From the NCBI RefSeq assembly GCF_003627815.1, contig NZ_CP032698.1:186001-250000 (forward strand): 64,000 bases of DNA. The letters are read 5' to 3'. This document shows, one piece after another, positions 1 through 10,268 of this stretch (position 1 is its first letter; each line of letters begins with the position of its first letter). The stretch is from Streptomyces hundungensis. Its GTDB lineage: Bacteria; Actinomycetota; Actinomycetes; Streptomycetales; Streptomycetaceae. The notes beneath the pieces are model-generated. The model had not been told where the DNA came from, searched no databases, and worked only from the letters and a program-made list of their open reading frames with translations. A program made the translations under genes and the position numbers.

Positions 1-1093
1 CGATCGTGCCGAAATCGCGTTCCGCGATGGTGACCTGAACCCTGGTCGAGTCCTCGGTCGGTGCGAGCGTCAGGAGGATATCGGCGTCCAGAAGCCGCAG
101 GAGGGCGGGATCGGCGCTGTCCACGATGGCGAGGACCGGCACGTGCAGGGCGCGGGCCAGAGCAGCCAGCACCTGCGAGGCGTCACGCAGACGGGCGCCG
201 GAGAGCGGGAGCCGGGCGTTGTCCGTGGCCTGGAGCCGGTCGACCACGACCAGGGCGAGGTCCTGGACGTAAGGCGCGGTCTCCGCGATGGCTTCGGCGG
301 TCAACTCGCTGCCGTCGTCGATCAACAGCGGCGCGTGGACGAGCTCCTGAGCCACCTGCTGCTCGTGCGGAGTGAGTCGGCCCTGCTTCAGTCGCGGATA
401 ATCGCCCCCGGTCTGCGCGGAGAGGATCCGGCGCATGATGTCGCCCTGGTTCGGGCCCGACGCCGCGTACAGAACGCGGTGGTCGTCGACGAGCGCGGTC
501 TGCCGCGCGGCTGCCAGGCCCAGCAGACTTCCGCCGACGTTCGGGGCGGCAGCCACCAGCGTCAGGCGGCCGGGTTGCAGACCGCCGGTCGCGGCATCGA
601 GGCCGGGCAACCCGAACGTCGGGCCCGTCGCCGGTCCGGCCGCCAGCACGGCACCGATGGCGTCGCCGAGCGTGGCGAGCCGGCGCGGGGCGCTCTCACC
701 CTCTTGTTCGTCGTCACCGTTCACCGCGCCTCCTGCGAGCACCGCGTCACCGCGGCGCGCGGTCGTCTCGGGTGAGAGAGCACCTGACGGGCTGCCGACG
801 GGGAGCAGTACCGCAACGGGGGTGCTGCTTCGCCTCAGCACCTGCGGCTCTCCCTGGGCTGCCAGCGTGAGCAGCTCGCCGAAGTCCTTCTGCGCCGCAC
901 TCAGCGCATGGGAGGGGAACGCATCGGCCTTCCGCGCCGCCGGGAACCGGTCGAGCGGGGCCAGCACGACGCGCTCGCCGTGCTTGTGGATCTCGGTGGT
1001 GAGCCCGTCCTTCTCGGCGCGCCTCACCAGAGCGAAGAGCTCCCGGCGGGCTTCGGTCGCATTCATCACAGCCTCGTCGTACGGCTGGCTCAT
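1..1093 (-). CDS. Phd/YefM-like and DnaB-like fusion protein (3' end off window)
   Basis: The gene reads leftward from an ATG preceded by GGAGGG and is still open at the window edge, giving about 364 visible residues. Residues ~8-48 (MNATEARRELFALVRRAE) and ~64-100 (GELLTLAAQG..VLLPV) look like two consecutive Phd/YefM antitoxin folds. From ~145 the protein resembles the RecA-fold C-terminal domain of replicative DnaB helicase: FGLPGLDAATGGLQPGRLTL, then a hydrophobic strand ending VVVDRLQ that matches the DnaB Walker B region. The Walker A loop reads APNVGGSLL where DnaB has GKS/T, so the ATP-binding lysine is absent. No toxin gene is visible upstream. A DNA-binding or regulatory protein built from these folds is more likely than an active helicase. 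The family assignment is by motif reading; its role is unknown. Confidence 0.75.
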   Translation of the reverse strand, partial: MSQPYDEAVMNATEARRELFALVRRAEKDGLTTEIHKHGERVVLAPLDRFPAARKADAFPSHALSAAQKDFGELLTLAAQGEPQVLRRSSTPVAVLLPVGSPSGALSPETTARRGDAVLAGGAVNGDDEQEGESAPRRLATLGDAIGAVLAAGPATGPTFGLPGLDAATGGLQPGRLTLVAAAPNVGGSLLGLAAARQTALVDDHRVLYAASGPNQGDIMRRILSAQTGGDYPRLKQGRLTPHEQQVAQELVHAPLLIDDGSELTAEAIAETAPYVQDLALVVVDRLQATDNARLPLSGARLRDASQVLAALARALHVPVLAIVDSADPALLRLLDADILLTLAPTEDSTRVQVTIAERDFGTI

Positions 1094-1738
1094 TCACCCT
1101 CCCTGGACCCTGAACTACTGCTCACGATACCGAGTTCCACCATTATCTGCGCACGAGTCACTAACTTCTCGGCGCCACTCACTAGTTCGGCGGCGTTTCT
1201 GGGGCGTTCGAGTGGCCGGCGCAAGGACAACTGCGGTGCTGCCGAGTAGCGCTGGTGTCTCCCGTACCGAGGCGAGGGCGGTGGTCCTTGTGACCGACCG
1301 ACTGGCCCCACCCGCTCTCCCGCACCACCCCTCGCGCATCGCGTGCAGGCCGCCCGCCAGGAACCGGCGAGGAGTGACGCACATGCCGAAGCGTCGACGG
1401 GAATCGGCACCCGTCCTCCAGCCGCTGCCGCGAGCCTCCTCCGCCACGGACGCGTGGTCCTGCCTCGGCACGGACCGCGGCGCCCGGCGACTCTCGCACA
1501 TCTCACCCGAATTAGCGTATTCGCCTGATCCGGCATCTCGACCGTCCCCTGCGCGGAGCTGGTATCTGGCGCATGAAATGCGCCGTCAATGACGTTGCGC
1601 TCGAATGCGAAGCGTGAGGAGAGAACGCGTCGGCATGACATTGTGGACTGCTTCCAGCGCCGCCCTGCGTTTCACCGCAATTCCGGCCTGGTGTTAATTC
1701 TATGAACCGACTTCCGTTGACCTCACGGATGGGAAAAT
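1094..1738. promoter_or_regulatory. Divergent intergenic region upstream of the lipid synthase operon
   Basis: This 645-bp stretch separates the leftward antitoxin/DnaB-like gene from the rightward synthase operon. No reading frame in it gives a recognisable protein. The last ~100 bases are AT-richer than the surroundings and must hold the operon promoter; TTGACC occurs near 1717 but no convincing -10 partner is seen. GGATGGGA sits just before the synthase ATG at 1739 and serves as its ribosome site. No regulator gene lies in the gap. Confidence 0.4.
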
Positions 1739-4700
1739 ATGTCGCGCACAGAGGCGTTCCGGCTTGCCAGGAACCCGATCGCCATCACGGGTGTAGCCGG
1801 AATGTTTCCGCAGGCGCATGACGTCAGAGAGTTCTGGCGCAATGTGGTGGCCGGTCGTGACTGCATTACCGATGTGCCGGAGAAAAGCTGGCGGGTCGAC
1901 GACCATTACGACCCCGACATGTTCGCCGTGGACAAGACCTACGCACGTCGTGGAGGTTTTCTGCCACCGACGGTTTTCGACCCCGCCGAGTTCGCGATGC
2001 CGCCATCGACTCTGGACTCCATCGGCCTGGTGCAACTGCTCAGCCTCCAGGTGGCTCGTGATGTGCTCGCCGATGCCCGCTGTGGGGAATCAGGGTGGTA
2101 CGACCCGGCCCGTACGGGCGTCATCCTCGGGGTGTGCGGCCAGAACACCACGATGTTCCCGCTCGGTTCGCGCCTGTACGCCCCCGTGGTGCGGGAGGCG
2201 GCGCTCAGTTGTGGCCTGTCCGAGCGGGACGCCGAGGAGATCACCGCACGGTTCAAGGCGGCGTCCCCGGCGTGGACCGAGGACAGCTTCCCCGGGACGC
2301 TCGCCAACGTGGTGGCCGGGCGCATCGCCAACCGCTTCGGATTCGGCGCGGCGAACTGCACGGTCGATGCCGCGTGCGCCAGTTCACTGGCAGCGCTGCG
2401 CATGGCCGTCAGCGAATTGGTCGAGCACCGGGCCGATCTCATGATCACCGGTGGATGTGACGCGGACAATTCCGTCACCGCTTTCATGTGCTTCAGCAAG
2501 ACGCCGGCCCTCTCCCCCAGTGGCACCGTCCGCCCCTTCGACACAGCGGCCGACGGCACCCTGATCGGCGAGGGAATCGGCATGCTGGCCCTGAAACGCC
2601 TCGCCGACGCCGAGCGCGACGGTGACCGGATCTACGCCGTGCTGCGCGGCCTCGGCAGTTCCAGCGACGGCCGGACTCCGAGCATCTACGGACCCAGCGG
2701 GGACGGCCAACTGGCGGCCCTGCGGCGTGCATACGAGGATGCCGAACTGCCGGTGGGCTCCGTGCAGCTCATCGAGGCGCACGGGACCGGCACGGCGGTG
2801 GGTGACGCGGTGGAACTCGGGGCGCTCAGTGCTCTGCTGGGGCCGGCCGGCCCTGCCCATCGTGCCGCTGTGGGCAGTGTGAAATCGCAGATCGGCCACA
2901 CGAAGGCGGCGGCTGGTGCGGCGGGGCTCATCAAGACCGCGCTGGCCCTGCACCACAAGGTGCTGCCGCCGACGATCAACGTCGACACGGTGAACGAAGC
3001 GGCCGATCAAAACGCCCTGTACGTCAACGGGCAGGCACGGCCCTGGGTGCGGGAGCCCCACCGGCCCGTACGCCGCGGGGCCGTCTCGGCGTTCGGTTTC
3101 GGCGGAGTGAACTTTCACGCGGTCCTGGAGGAACATGCCTCCTCCGGTGTTCCGACGCACGTATGGCACTCAGCACCTTCGGCCGCCGTGTGGCACGCCC
3201 GCGATGTCGAAGCCCTGGTCACGCTTCTGCGTGAAGGCCGCGCGCCGCAGCCGGGGGGTCCCGTCCCCGCCGATCACGTCCGGCTGGGAGCAGTGGCCGC
3301 CGACGAGTCGGAGCTGGCATCCCTGGTAGCACAGGCGATCACCCGTCTGGAAGCCGATCCCGCGGCGGACGACTGGGAGCTTCCCGGCCGGATGACCTAC
3401 CGGCGGGCGGGCGTTGCACCCGGTACCAAAGTGGCGGCCCTCTTCGCCGGACAGGGCAGCCAGTATCCCGGCATGGGCCTCCGGGCCCTCCTGTGCGTCC
3501 CGCCGGTTCGCGCCGTATTCGACCGGGCCAACGCCCTGTGGCCGCCGAAGGAGGACGAGGCGGACGGGGAGACCCTCGCCGAAGTGGTCTTCCCCGTCTC
3601 CGGACAGCGGGACCCGCGGGCCACGGCCCGGCTGCGTCGTACCTCATACGCGCAGGCGGCCATCGGGGCGCTCTCCATGGGCCAGTACCAGTACCTGTCC
3701 GGGCTGGGGTTCGCCCCGCACGGCCTGCTGGGGCACAGTTGCGGCGAACTGACCGCACTGTGGGCGGCCGGGAGTCTCAGCGACGACGACTGTCTGGCTC
3801 TGACCCGCAAACGGGGACAGGCCATGGAGCCCCCTGCCCAGGCGGACGGCTATGACAGTGGAGCCATGCTGGCGCTCCGCGCGTCCCGCGAGGTCTGGGA
3901 CGAACTCGCCCTGATCTACCCGAAGTTGAGCCTGTGCAACCTCAACGCACCGGACGAGATCGTCGTGGGCGGTCCTTGCGCTGCCGTGGACGCGCTGGCC
4001 GCGGACTGCCGTGCCCGGCAGGTGGTCACGCATCGGCTACCGGTCGCCGGGGCGTTCCACACCCCCCTGGTCAAGCACGCCGCTGATCTCTTCGCCGAGG
4101 CAGTCGGCGCAGTGGGAGTACTGCCCCCGGCCACACGGGTGCTCACCGGCTCTCCGGGCTCCTCGTACGGTCACGATCCCGTGGCCAACTGCCGCACACT
4201 GAGCGAACACATGCTCCGGCCGGTGGACTTCGCCGGCCGGGTGCGGGAGCTGTACGCCGACGGGTTCCGCGTCTTCGTCGAGTTCGGGCCGGGACAGGTA
4301 CTGAGCCGGCTGGTGTCGCGCACCGTGCGGGACCCCGGGGTCGAGACCATCGCCACGGACGGCGGCGCCAACACCGACGGCGCGGCGACCCTGACGTACG
4401 CCGCCGTGCGCCTGGCGGTGCTGGGTCTGGAGATCGGAGACATCAACCGCTACCAGGCACCTGTCCCAGCGCCACGCGCCGCCGCCTCCCCCGTGGCACG
4501 GCTCCTTGAGGGGCCCTCCTTCGCGGTCGAAGCATGCCGGCCGTCGTACGAGAGCACCCTGAACCGTGCGTACCAGTGCACGCCCGCCGTACTTCCGACG
4601 CAGGAGCCGCCGGTCACGGCGGACACTGCCGCGTCGGGACTCGACGCCTGGACAGGTGCCGCGACCGAGCAACTCGGCCTGCACGCACAGTATTTGGAGG

Positions 4701-7700
4701 GGCAGCTCCATACGGCGCGCACCCTGACGGATCTCGTGGCCAACGACGCGGGACAGGAGACGCATCCCGCACTGCTCGCCCAGGTGGAGGCGGTCAAGGA
4801 GCACAGCCTTGCGCTGAGCCGCGCCCACATCCACGCCCAGGACGTGATGCTCGAACTGGTCCGGCTGGGGCGGGGTAGTGGCGATCCCGTGACGGCACGG
4901 CCCGGTGGCACGGGCACCGACGACGCAGCGCACAGCAGCGGAGGCGACGCCGAAGGTAGGGAGCCGCTCGCCGCGCCCGCGGATCACCTGGTGTCCCTTC
5001 CCCGTCAGTCGTCACCCAGGCTCACCGAAACGGCGCGCGACGTCGAAGCGGACGGTCCCGGCCGTGCGACGCGGCTGGATGCCGAGAGTTCGGAGACCAC
5101 CGACCCGGACAGGCCGTCGGAACTCGCCCTTGCGACCGTGGACGCGGTGCAGGCCGAGCGGATTTTGCGTGAGCTGGTCGCGGAGAAGACGGGGTACACC
5201 GTCGAGATGGTCGCGCCGGACCTCGACATCCAGACCGACTTGGGCATCGACTCGCTGAAGCAGGTCGAGATCGCCTCCGAGGCATGGCGGCGCTACCCCT
5301 TCCTGCCGCGCGAGGAGATCTACCGGTTCGCCCAGGCCCGTACGGTGCGTGAACTCGCCCTGCTTCTTGTGGAGATCGCCACCAGTTCGGCCGTCCGCCC
5401 CGACGAGGGGCCGCCGCCCGTGCCGATCGGCCGGGGGCACCTGACCCTGCGCCCCCTGCCCGAGGTGGACGCGCTGGCGGACGCCTACGGACCCCTTCCC
5501 ACGGCCCTGGTGGTGGACGACGCCAGCGCGCTGGCCGAGGCGGTGTCCATGGCTCTGGCCGCGCGAGGATGGAACGTCCGGCGGCTGGCCCTGCCCGGTG
5601 CCGCGATCGAAGGACACACAGCCCTCGAAGACTGGCAGGAGGACACCCTGCGGTCGGGGATCGCGGACGTATTGGCCTCGACGGACAGGCTGGATCTGTG
5701 CGTCCTGCCCGCCGGCCGTGGCACGCCGAGCACGGAAACCGGAGAGACGGTCGCGCGGCTGAGCCATGCGGTGCTCGTCGCCAAGCACGTGACACCGGCT
5801 CTCAAGGACACCGCGAGGACCGGACATCGTGCTGCTTTCATGGCCCTGACCCACATGGACGGGGCGCTCGGGCTCAGTGGCAGCGGCGGCGACGGAACCA
5901 CTGCCCTCCTCGGCGGCTTGGGCGGGCTGGTCAAAGCCGTCGGCGTCGAAGAACCGAGTCTGTTCTGCCGTGCCGTGGACGTCGCCCCCGAGCTCGATCC
6001 CGCCGCCGCTGCCGCGCGCTTCGTCACGGAGACGACTGACGCCGTCAGCATGTCCGAGGTCGCCTGGGACGGAAAGCGACGCGCGACCCCCACGGTGACG
6101 CCCGTGACACCCGACGCGCCCGCGACCTCGGCGGACACCGCACCCTCGACCAGGGACCTGCTGGTGGTCACCGGTGGCGCCCGAGGCATCACCGCCTGGT
6201 GTTGCGGCGCCCTCGCGGCCGAGCGGGCCTGCGGATTCGTCTTGCTGGGCCGTACCCCTTTGCGGGAACTCCCCGGCTGGGCCGTCGGAATCGACGACCC
6301 CGCCTCCCTCACCTCGGCCTGCCGGGCGCACGCCGCGGCCGAGGGCCGGAACATCGATGCCCCCGCCGTGCGCGACGAACTGGACGCCGAAGTGAACCGC
6401 GTCCGTCAACAGGCGGAGATCCGGGCCACGTTGGCGGCCCTGCACGCCGAGGGCGCCGAAGCCATTTACGTAGCGGCCGACGTGGCCGACCCGCGAGCCG
6501 TCGCGACGGCGCTCGCACCGTACGCCACCCGCGTGACCGGGGTGATCCATGGTGCGGGTGTGCTCGCCGACAAGCCACTGCCTTTGAAGACACCTCAAGA
6601 CGTCGCACACGTGGTGGACACCAAGGTCACCGGGCTGCTGAACGTGCTGGCCGCCCTCCCCGCCGACAACCTGCGTCATCTCGTGGTCTTCACCTCCATC
6701 TCCGGCATCTACGGCAACGGCCGTCAAACGGACTACGCGATGGCCAACGAGGCCCTGAACCGGTTCGCCTGCGCCTGGCAGGCGACGCATCCCGCGTGCT
6801 CGGTCAGCGCCATGGCCTGGGGGCCCTGGCAGGGCGGCATGGCGTCCGCCGAGGCGCAGGCCCTGTTCACCCAGCTCGGCGTGGGGCTGCTGACCCGCGA
6901 GCAGGGATGTACGTACTTCACCGACGAGCTGACCTCCGCGCCGAGTGCCGGGACGGTGAGTGTCCTGGGCCCGCTCCGCTCCATCTTCTGGGCGCCCGTC
7001 CTTCCTGCCCAGAACGTCTCCGTGCTGCGCGACTTGGCGGGGCTGGCACAGGAGCCGGTCCTGATCGACCACAGCATCGACAGCCGGCCCGTGTTGCCCA
7101 TGACCGCGGCCGTCGGATGGGGCATCAACGTGGCCGAGCGGCTGCGTCCCGGCCACGCCGTGACCGAGGTGCGTGACTTCCGGGTGCGCAAGGGCCTCGT
7201 CCTGGACGGCTCGGAACCTCCCCGGGCAAGAATCGCGGTACAGCCCGGGGACCCCGCCGCCGCCGAACTGCACCTGTCCTTCCACGACGACGGCGTGCGC
7301 AGGCCGTTGCCGCGCTACGAGGGCCTGTTCCGGGCCGTGGCGGGCGACACCGCTCCCCCTGCTCTGGGCGTACCGCAGGGCCCACCGCCCGGGAGCGGGG
7401 AGAGCGATGCGTACCAGGACGGGCTCCTCTTCCACGGACCGCTGCTTCGGGGGCTCGGCACGATCCTGACGGAGGACGACACCCGGTTGACGATCACCGC
7501 CCGGATGCCCGACCCGCCGCTGGCTCACGGCGCATACGCGGGCTCGCTCTACAGCCCCGCCTTGGCCGACCTGCTCCTGCAAGCAGCGGCCCTGCTGGGG
7601 CGGCGGCTGTGCGGCCACCGGTGTCTGCCCGTCTCGGTGGAACGGGTTCAGCTCTTCGCCCCGCTGCCGGACGACGAACCGTTCGTGATCGTCGTCGACC

Positions 7701-7858
7701 TCCTGGAGCGCGGGCCCCTGGAACTGAGCTGCGTGATCACCGCATGCGGGCCACAGGGCGACGTCCTTCAGCGCTGGCACGCCATCAAGGCCATTGTCGC
7801 CGCACCGCAGTTGGGCAGCCGGGCCGCATGGCCCGCGCCGGAAACGGCTGCCGTGTGA
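1739..7858 (+). CDS. pfaA-like: PfaA-like type I polyketide/PUFA synthase (KS-AT-ACP-KR-DH)
   Basis: A 2039-aa multidomain synthase related to PfaA of polyunsaturated-fatty-acid synthases. Domains in order: ketosynthase ~10-470 with C213 (VDAACASSL), H348 (EAHGTGT) and H387 (GHTKAAAG); acyltransferase ~545-880 with S667 (GHSCGE); a ~250-residue linker; one acyl carrier protein ~1135-1215 with S1172 (LGIDSLKQ) for phosphopantetheine; ketoreductase ~1475-1720 with TGGARGI and Y1666 (TDYAMANE); C-terminal hot-dog dehydratase ~1770-2020 (LIDHSIDSRPVLP). Classical PfaA proteins have five or more tandem ACPs, while this one has a single copy. It is followed after 55 bp by the separate dehydratase gene and then the enoyl reductase, so each extension cycle is shared among three proteins. 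It probably builds a lipid from malonyl units. The product is unknown. From memory, S. coelicolor carries a comparable 'eicosapentaenoic-type' locus. Confidence 0.92.
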   Translation: MSRTEAFRLARNPIAITGVAGMFPQAHDVREFWRNVVAGRDCITDVPEKSWRVDDHYDPDMFAVDKTYARRGGFLPPTVFDPAEFAMPPSTLDSIGLVQLLSLQVARDVLADARCGESGWYDPARTGVILGVCGQNTTMFPLGSRLYAPVVREAALSCGLSERDAEEITARFKAASPAWTEDSFPGTLANVVAGRIANRFGFGAANCTVDAACASSLAALRMAVSELVEHRADLMITGGCDADNSVTAFMCFSKTPALSPSGTVRPFDTAADGTLIGEGIGMLALKRLADAERDGDRIYAVLRGLGSSSDGRTPSIYGPSGDGQLAALRRAYEDAELPVGSVQLIEAHGTGTAVGDAVELGALSALLGPAGPAHRAAVGSVKSQIGHTKAAAGAAGLIKTALALHHKVLPPTINVDTVNEAADQNALYVNGQARPWVREPHRPVRRGAVSAFGFGGVNFHAVLEEHASSGVPTHVWHSAPSAAVWHARDVEALVTLLREGRAPQPGGPVPADHVRLGAVAADESELASLVAQAITRLEADPAADDWELPGRMTYRRAGVAPGTKVAALFAGQGSQYPGMGLRALLCVPPVRAVFDRANALWPPKEDEADGETLAEVVFPVSGQRDPRATARLRRTSYAQAAIGALSMGQYQYLSGLGFAPHGLLGHSCGELTALWAAGSLSDDDCLALTRKRGQAMEPPAQADGYDSGAMLALRASREVWDELALIYPKLSLCNLNAPDEIVVGGPCAAVDALAADCRARQVVTHRLPVAGAFHTPLVKHAADLFAEAVGAVGVLPPATRVLTGSPGSSYGHDPVANCRTLSEHMLRPVDFAGRVRELYADGFRVFVEFGPGQVLSRLVSRTVRDPGVETIATDGGANTDGAATLTYAAVRLAVLGLEIGDINRYQAPVPAPRAAASPVARLLEGPSFAVEACRPSYESTLNRAYQCTPAVLPTQEPPVTADTAASGLDAWTGAATEQLGLHAQYLEGQLHTARTLTDLVANDAGQETHPALLAQVEAVKEHSLALSRAHIHAQDVMLELVRLGRGSGDPVTARPGGTGTDDAAHSSGGDAEGREPLAAPADHLVSLPRQSSPRLTETARDVEADGPGRATRLDAESSETTDPDRPSELALATVDAVQAERILRELVAEKTGYTVEMVAPDLDIQTDLGIDSLKQVEIASEAWRRYPFLPREEIYRFAQARTVRELALLLVEIATSSAVRPDEGPPPVPIGRGHLTLRPLPEVDALADAYGPLPTALVVDDASALAEAVSMALAARGWNVRRLALPGAAIEGHTALEDWQEDTLRSGIADVLASTDRLDLCVLPAGRGTPSTETGETVARLSHAVLVAKHVTPALKDTARTGHRAAFMALTHMDGALGLSGSGGDGTTALLGGLGGLVKAVGVEEPSLFCRAVDVAPELDPAAAAARFVTETTDAVSMSEVAWDGKRRATPTVTPVTPDAPATSADTAPSTRDLLVVTGGARGITAWCCGALAAERACGFVLLGRTPLRELPGWAVGIDDPASLTSACRAHAAAEGRNIDAPAVRDELDAEVNRVRQQAEIRATLAALHAEGAEAIYVAADVADPRAVATALAPYATRVTGVIHGAGVLADKPLPLKTPQDVAHVVDTKVTGLLNVLAALPADNLRHLVVFTSISGIYGNGRQTDYAMANEALNRFACAWQATHPACSVSAMAWGPWQGGMASAEAQALFTQLGVGLLTREQGCTYFTDELTSAPSAGTVSVLGPLRSIFWAPVLPAQNVSVLRDLAGLAQEPVLIDHSIDSRPVLPMTAAVGWGINVAERLRPGHAVTEVRDFRVRKGLVLDGSEPPRARIAVQPGDPAAAELHLSFHDDGVRRPLPRYEGLFRAVAGDTAPPALGVPQGPPPGSGESDAYQDGLLFHGPLLRGLGTILTEDDTRLTITARMPDPPLAHGAYAGSLYSPALADLLLQAAALLGRRLCGHRCLPVSVERVQLFAPLPDDEPFVIVVDLLERGPLELSCVITACGPQGDVLQRWHAIKAIVAAPQLGSRAAWPAPETAAV

Positions 7859-7913
7859 CCCGGGCCCCGGCCGTCTCCCCTGACCCAGAACCGTTCCTAG
7901 CAGGCGAGAGTTC

Positions 7914-10268
7914 ATGGACGACCTGACCTTCGACACGTCTTTGCCCGTCGTCTCCTGGTGGTGCGAGACCACCGAGGAACACGCGGGCGGACGCTCCCCC
8001 GACCCGGTCGCCGCGGCGCCGGGAGCCACCTCGGGCGTACGCGTCGGCGCTGGGGCACAAGAATCGGACGTGTGCGTCGGCGCTGTGGCACAAGAACTCG
8101 CGGCCTTCGTGAGCGCCGCCCACTCCGCTGCCCTCCGCGCACATCGAGCCCTCCAGGAGTGGGTGCTGGCCGGCGCCGACACCGCCCCGAGGCCACCCAC
8201 GGCACGTGGGAGAGCTCTTTCCGCGGAATCGAGCGGTACGCCCCCGCCGCTCCCCCGGCCGCCTCGCGTACCCCGGCAGTCCGACCCCGTGGTGCAGCCG
8301 GGCGCGGCTCCGCTCACGGCGGAGACCGCCGCGGTGCAGGAGGGCGCTTCGCTCCGTGCCGTGCGCGCCACACTGACATGGCACCGGGCATCAACGGCGC
8401 CTTCCTTCGACGGCTTGGCGGTCACCGCGCTCCCGCCACAACAGGGCTCGGACCCCCGGCGCTGGGAGGTGCGCCACCAGGGTCTGGTCGTTGGCGAGGC
8501 AACCAGCCACGGCAACGCCATCGCACCCGCCTCCCCCGCTTCTCCCGGGAGTCAACCTCCGCCGCGCACCGGCCAGTTCAAGCCATTGGCCCGCGCCGTC
8601 CGCGACCGGTTGCACCGGTCCGACCTGGACCGGCTCACCACCGGCGACCTCGTCGGCGTCCTCGGAGAGCCCTTCGCCCACCCGCACGCGTCCGCCCTCC
8701 CCGCCTCGGCCTTCGCCCACGTGGATGACGTCGTCGTGACGGGCTCCGGCACGGGGCGCCACCTCTTGGGGCAAGTGCGCGCCACGACGACACTCGGCGA
8801 CACGGACGGGCCCGACTGGACGACCCTGCTGGCGGCGGCGTGGCAGGCACTGCACGTCCACGCGCTGCACCAGGGCATGCATCTGTGCCTGCCCCACCCG
8901 TCTGCCACTCCCTGGACCGAGGAACCTGTCCAGGTCGAAGTGTGCGATGCCGAGCGCTTGGTGGGACCCCTGAGGCTGGTGGCCGACGTCACCGCCATCG
9001 GTCTCGTCCCGCGCCCCCATGTGCTCGCGGACGTGTCCTTCAGCGACGACCGTGCCACGCTCGCCCGCCTGCACGCCGTGGGCTGCGTGCTCAGGGAACG
9101 GACGGGCTCCCCTCTCGGCCCCGGCGAGTCCAATCCCCGCCGCACGGCGGACGGCGAGCAGGTGTTCGCCCACGAACTGCACATGGCGCACGCCGCGGAC
9201 GGCGACCTGCGGGTCACCCACGGTGCGCGTCACCGTTCGGTCCACCCCGTACGCCCCCGGCTGCCTCGGGGCGACCTGCTGATGCTCGACCGCATGGTGG
9301 ACTCGCCCGCCGCGCACGGCAGTTACCCGGTGGGGTCCTCCTACGTCACGGAGTACGACGTACCGGCGTCGCCCTGGTACGTCGAGGAGAACGCGGGCAC
9401 CACCCCCCACCTGGCCCACCTGGAGAGTTCCCTGCAAGCCGCCGCGTTCGTCGGGGCCGCCTTGGGGGTCGCGCTCGAATTCCCGGATCAGGACCTCACC
9501 GTACGCAACCTCGACGGCTGCTCCCGGCTGCTGCGGGCCGTGGATCTGCGGGGGCGCACCGTGCGCCAGCGCACCATCCTGCTCGCTCATACGCCGCTGC
9601 CGGGTGCCGTCCTCCAGCGGTACGGATACGAGCTGGCCGTGGCCGGCGAGACCTTCTACACCGGGGAAGCCGTCCACGGCTTCTTGACACAGCCAGTTCT
9701 CGCTCGGCAACAGGGCTTGGACGGCGGGCGCCTGGTGCCGCCCTGGCTACGGCAGCAGACCGCCCGGCCCGACGCGCGGCCCCTGGAGCCCGATGCCGAC
9801 CACCCGGCCGCTTCGGGGCGGCTCGCCTTCCTTGATGCGGCCACCACCACGTTCGTCGAGCACGGCGGACGGTACGGCCTGGGCTATCTGCTCTGCGACA
9901 GGCCCATCGACCCCGACGACTGGTTCTTCGGCCACCACTTCCTGCACGACCCCGTCATGCCCGGCTCGTGCGGGGTCGAGATGCTGCTCCAGATGACGCG
10001 GGCCTGCCTGCGCGCCGCCAAGATCACCACCGCGACGATGCCCGAGCCGCAGCTCGGCGCCGAGCTGCGCTGGACCTACCGCGGCCAGATCCAGCCCTAC
10101 AACCGCATGCTGCAAGCCGAGGTGCACCTGCGCGACGTCACCCGCACGGACACCGGGGTCACGGTGACCGCCGAAGGCAGCGTCTGGCGCGACGGGCTGC
10201 GCATCTACGCCGTGGACAACATCGCCGTGCACCTTCCCGGCGGCTCCCCGGCGCGGGAGGCGGCATGA
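7914..10268 (+). CDS. pfaC-like: PfaC-like dehydratase protein lacking KS and CLF
   Basis: A 784-aa protein matching only the C-terminal half of PfaC. Residues 1-~215 are low-complexity, Ala/Pro-rich and unrecognised. Residues ~220-400 (from FKPLARAVRDRL) match the first FabA-like hot-dog region but lack the usual GHF..DPV active-site segment. Residues ~450-640 form a second hot-dog repeat without the catalytic His. Residues ~640-775 hold an intact site, WFFGHHFLHDPVMPGSCGVE, as in FabA. It should dehydrate 3-hydroxyacyl chains on the ACP of the upstream synthase. The ketosynthase and chain-length-factor domains that begin normal PfaC proteins are absent, and no separate copy is in the window. 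The stop overlaps the next start by 4 bp, so translation is coupled. Confidence 0.88.
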   Translation: MDDLTFDTSLPVVSWWCETTEEHAGGRSPDPVAAAPGATSGVRVGAGAQESDVCVGAVAQELAAFVSAAHSAALRAHRALQEWVLAGADTAPRPPTARGRALSAESSGTPPPLPRPPRVPRQSDPVVQPGAAPLTAETAAVQEGASLRAVRATLTWHRASTAPSFDGLAVTALPPQQGSDPRRWEVRHQGLVVGEATSHGNAIAPASPASPGSQPPPRTGQFKPLARAVRDRLHRSDLDRLTTGDLVGVLGEPFAHPHASALPASAFAHVDDVVVTGSGTGRHLLGQVRATTTLGDTDGPDWTTLLAAAWQALHVHALHQGMHLCLPHPSATPWTEEPVQVEVCDAERLVGPLRLVADVTAIGLVPRPHVLADVSFSDDRATLARLHAVGCVLRERTGSPLGPGESNPRRTADGEQVFAHELHMAHAADGDLRVTHGARHRSVHPVRPRLPRGDLLMLDRMVDSPAAHGSYPVGSSYVTEYDVPASPWYVEENAGTTPHLAHLESSLQAAAFVGAALGVALEFPDQDLTVRNLDGCSRLLRAVDLRGRTVRQRTILLAHTPLPGAVLQRYGYELAVAGETFYTGEAVHGFLTQPVLARQQGLDGGRLVPPWLRQQTARPDARPLEPDADHPAASGRLAFLDAATTTFVEHGGRYGLGYLLCDRPIDPDDWFFGHHFLHDPVMPGSCGVEMLLQMTRACLRAAKITTATMPEPQLGAELRWTYRGQIQPYNRMLQAEVHLRDVTRTDTGVTVTAEGSVWRDGLRIYAVDNIAVHLPGGSPAREAA

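Noticed and set aside
1..1093. Active replicative DnaB helicase or complete toxin-antitoxin system
   Set aside because: The P-loop lysine is missing and no toxin gene is visible; only the fold resemblance is supported.
5012..8521. Very long (1169-codon) reverse-strand open frame opposite the synthase
   Set aside because: It is antisense to the multidomain synthase, whose motifs and catalytic residues are complete on the forward strand. Long antisense frames are common in high-GC DNA, and the translation shows no domain.
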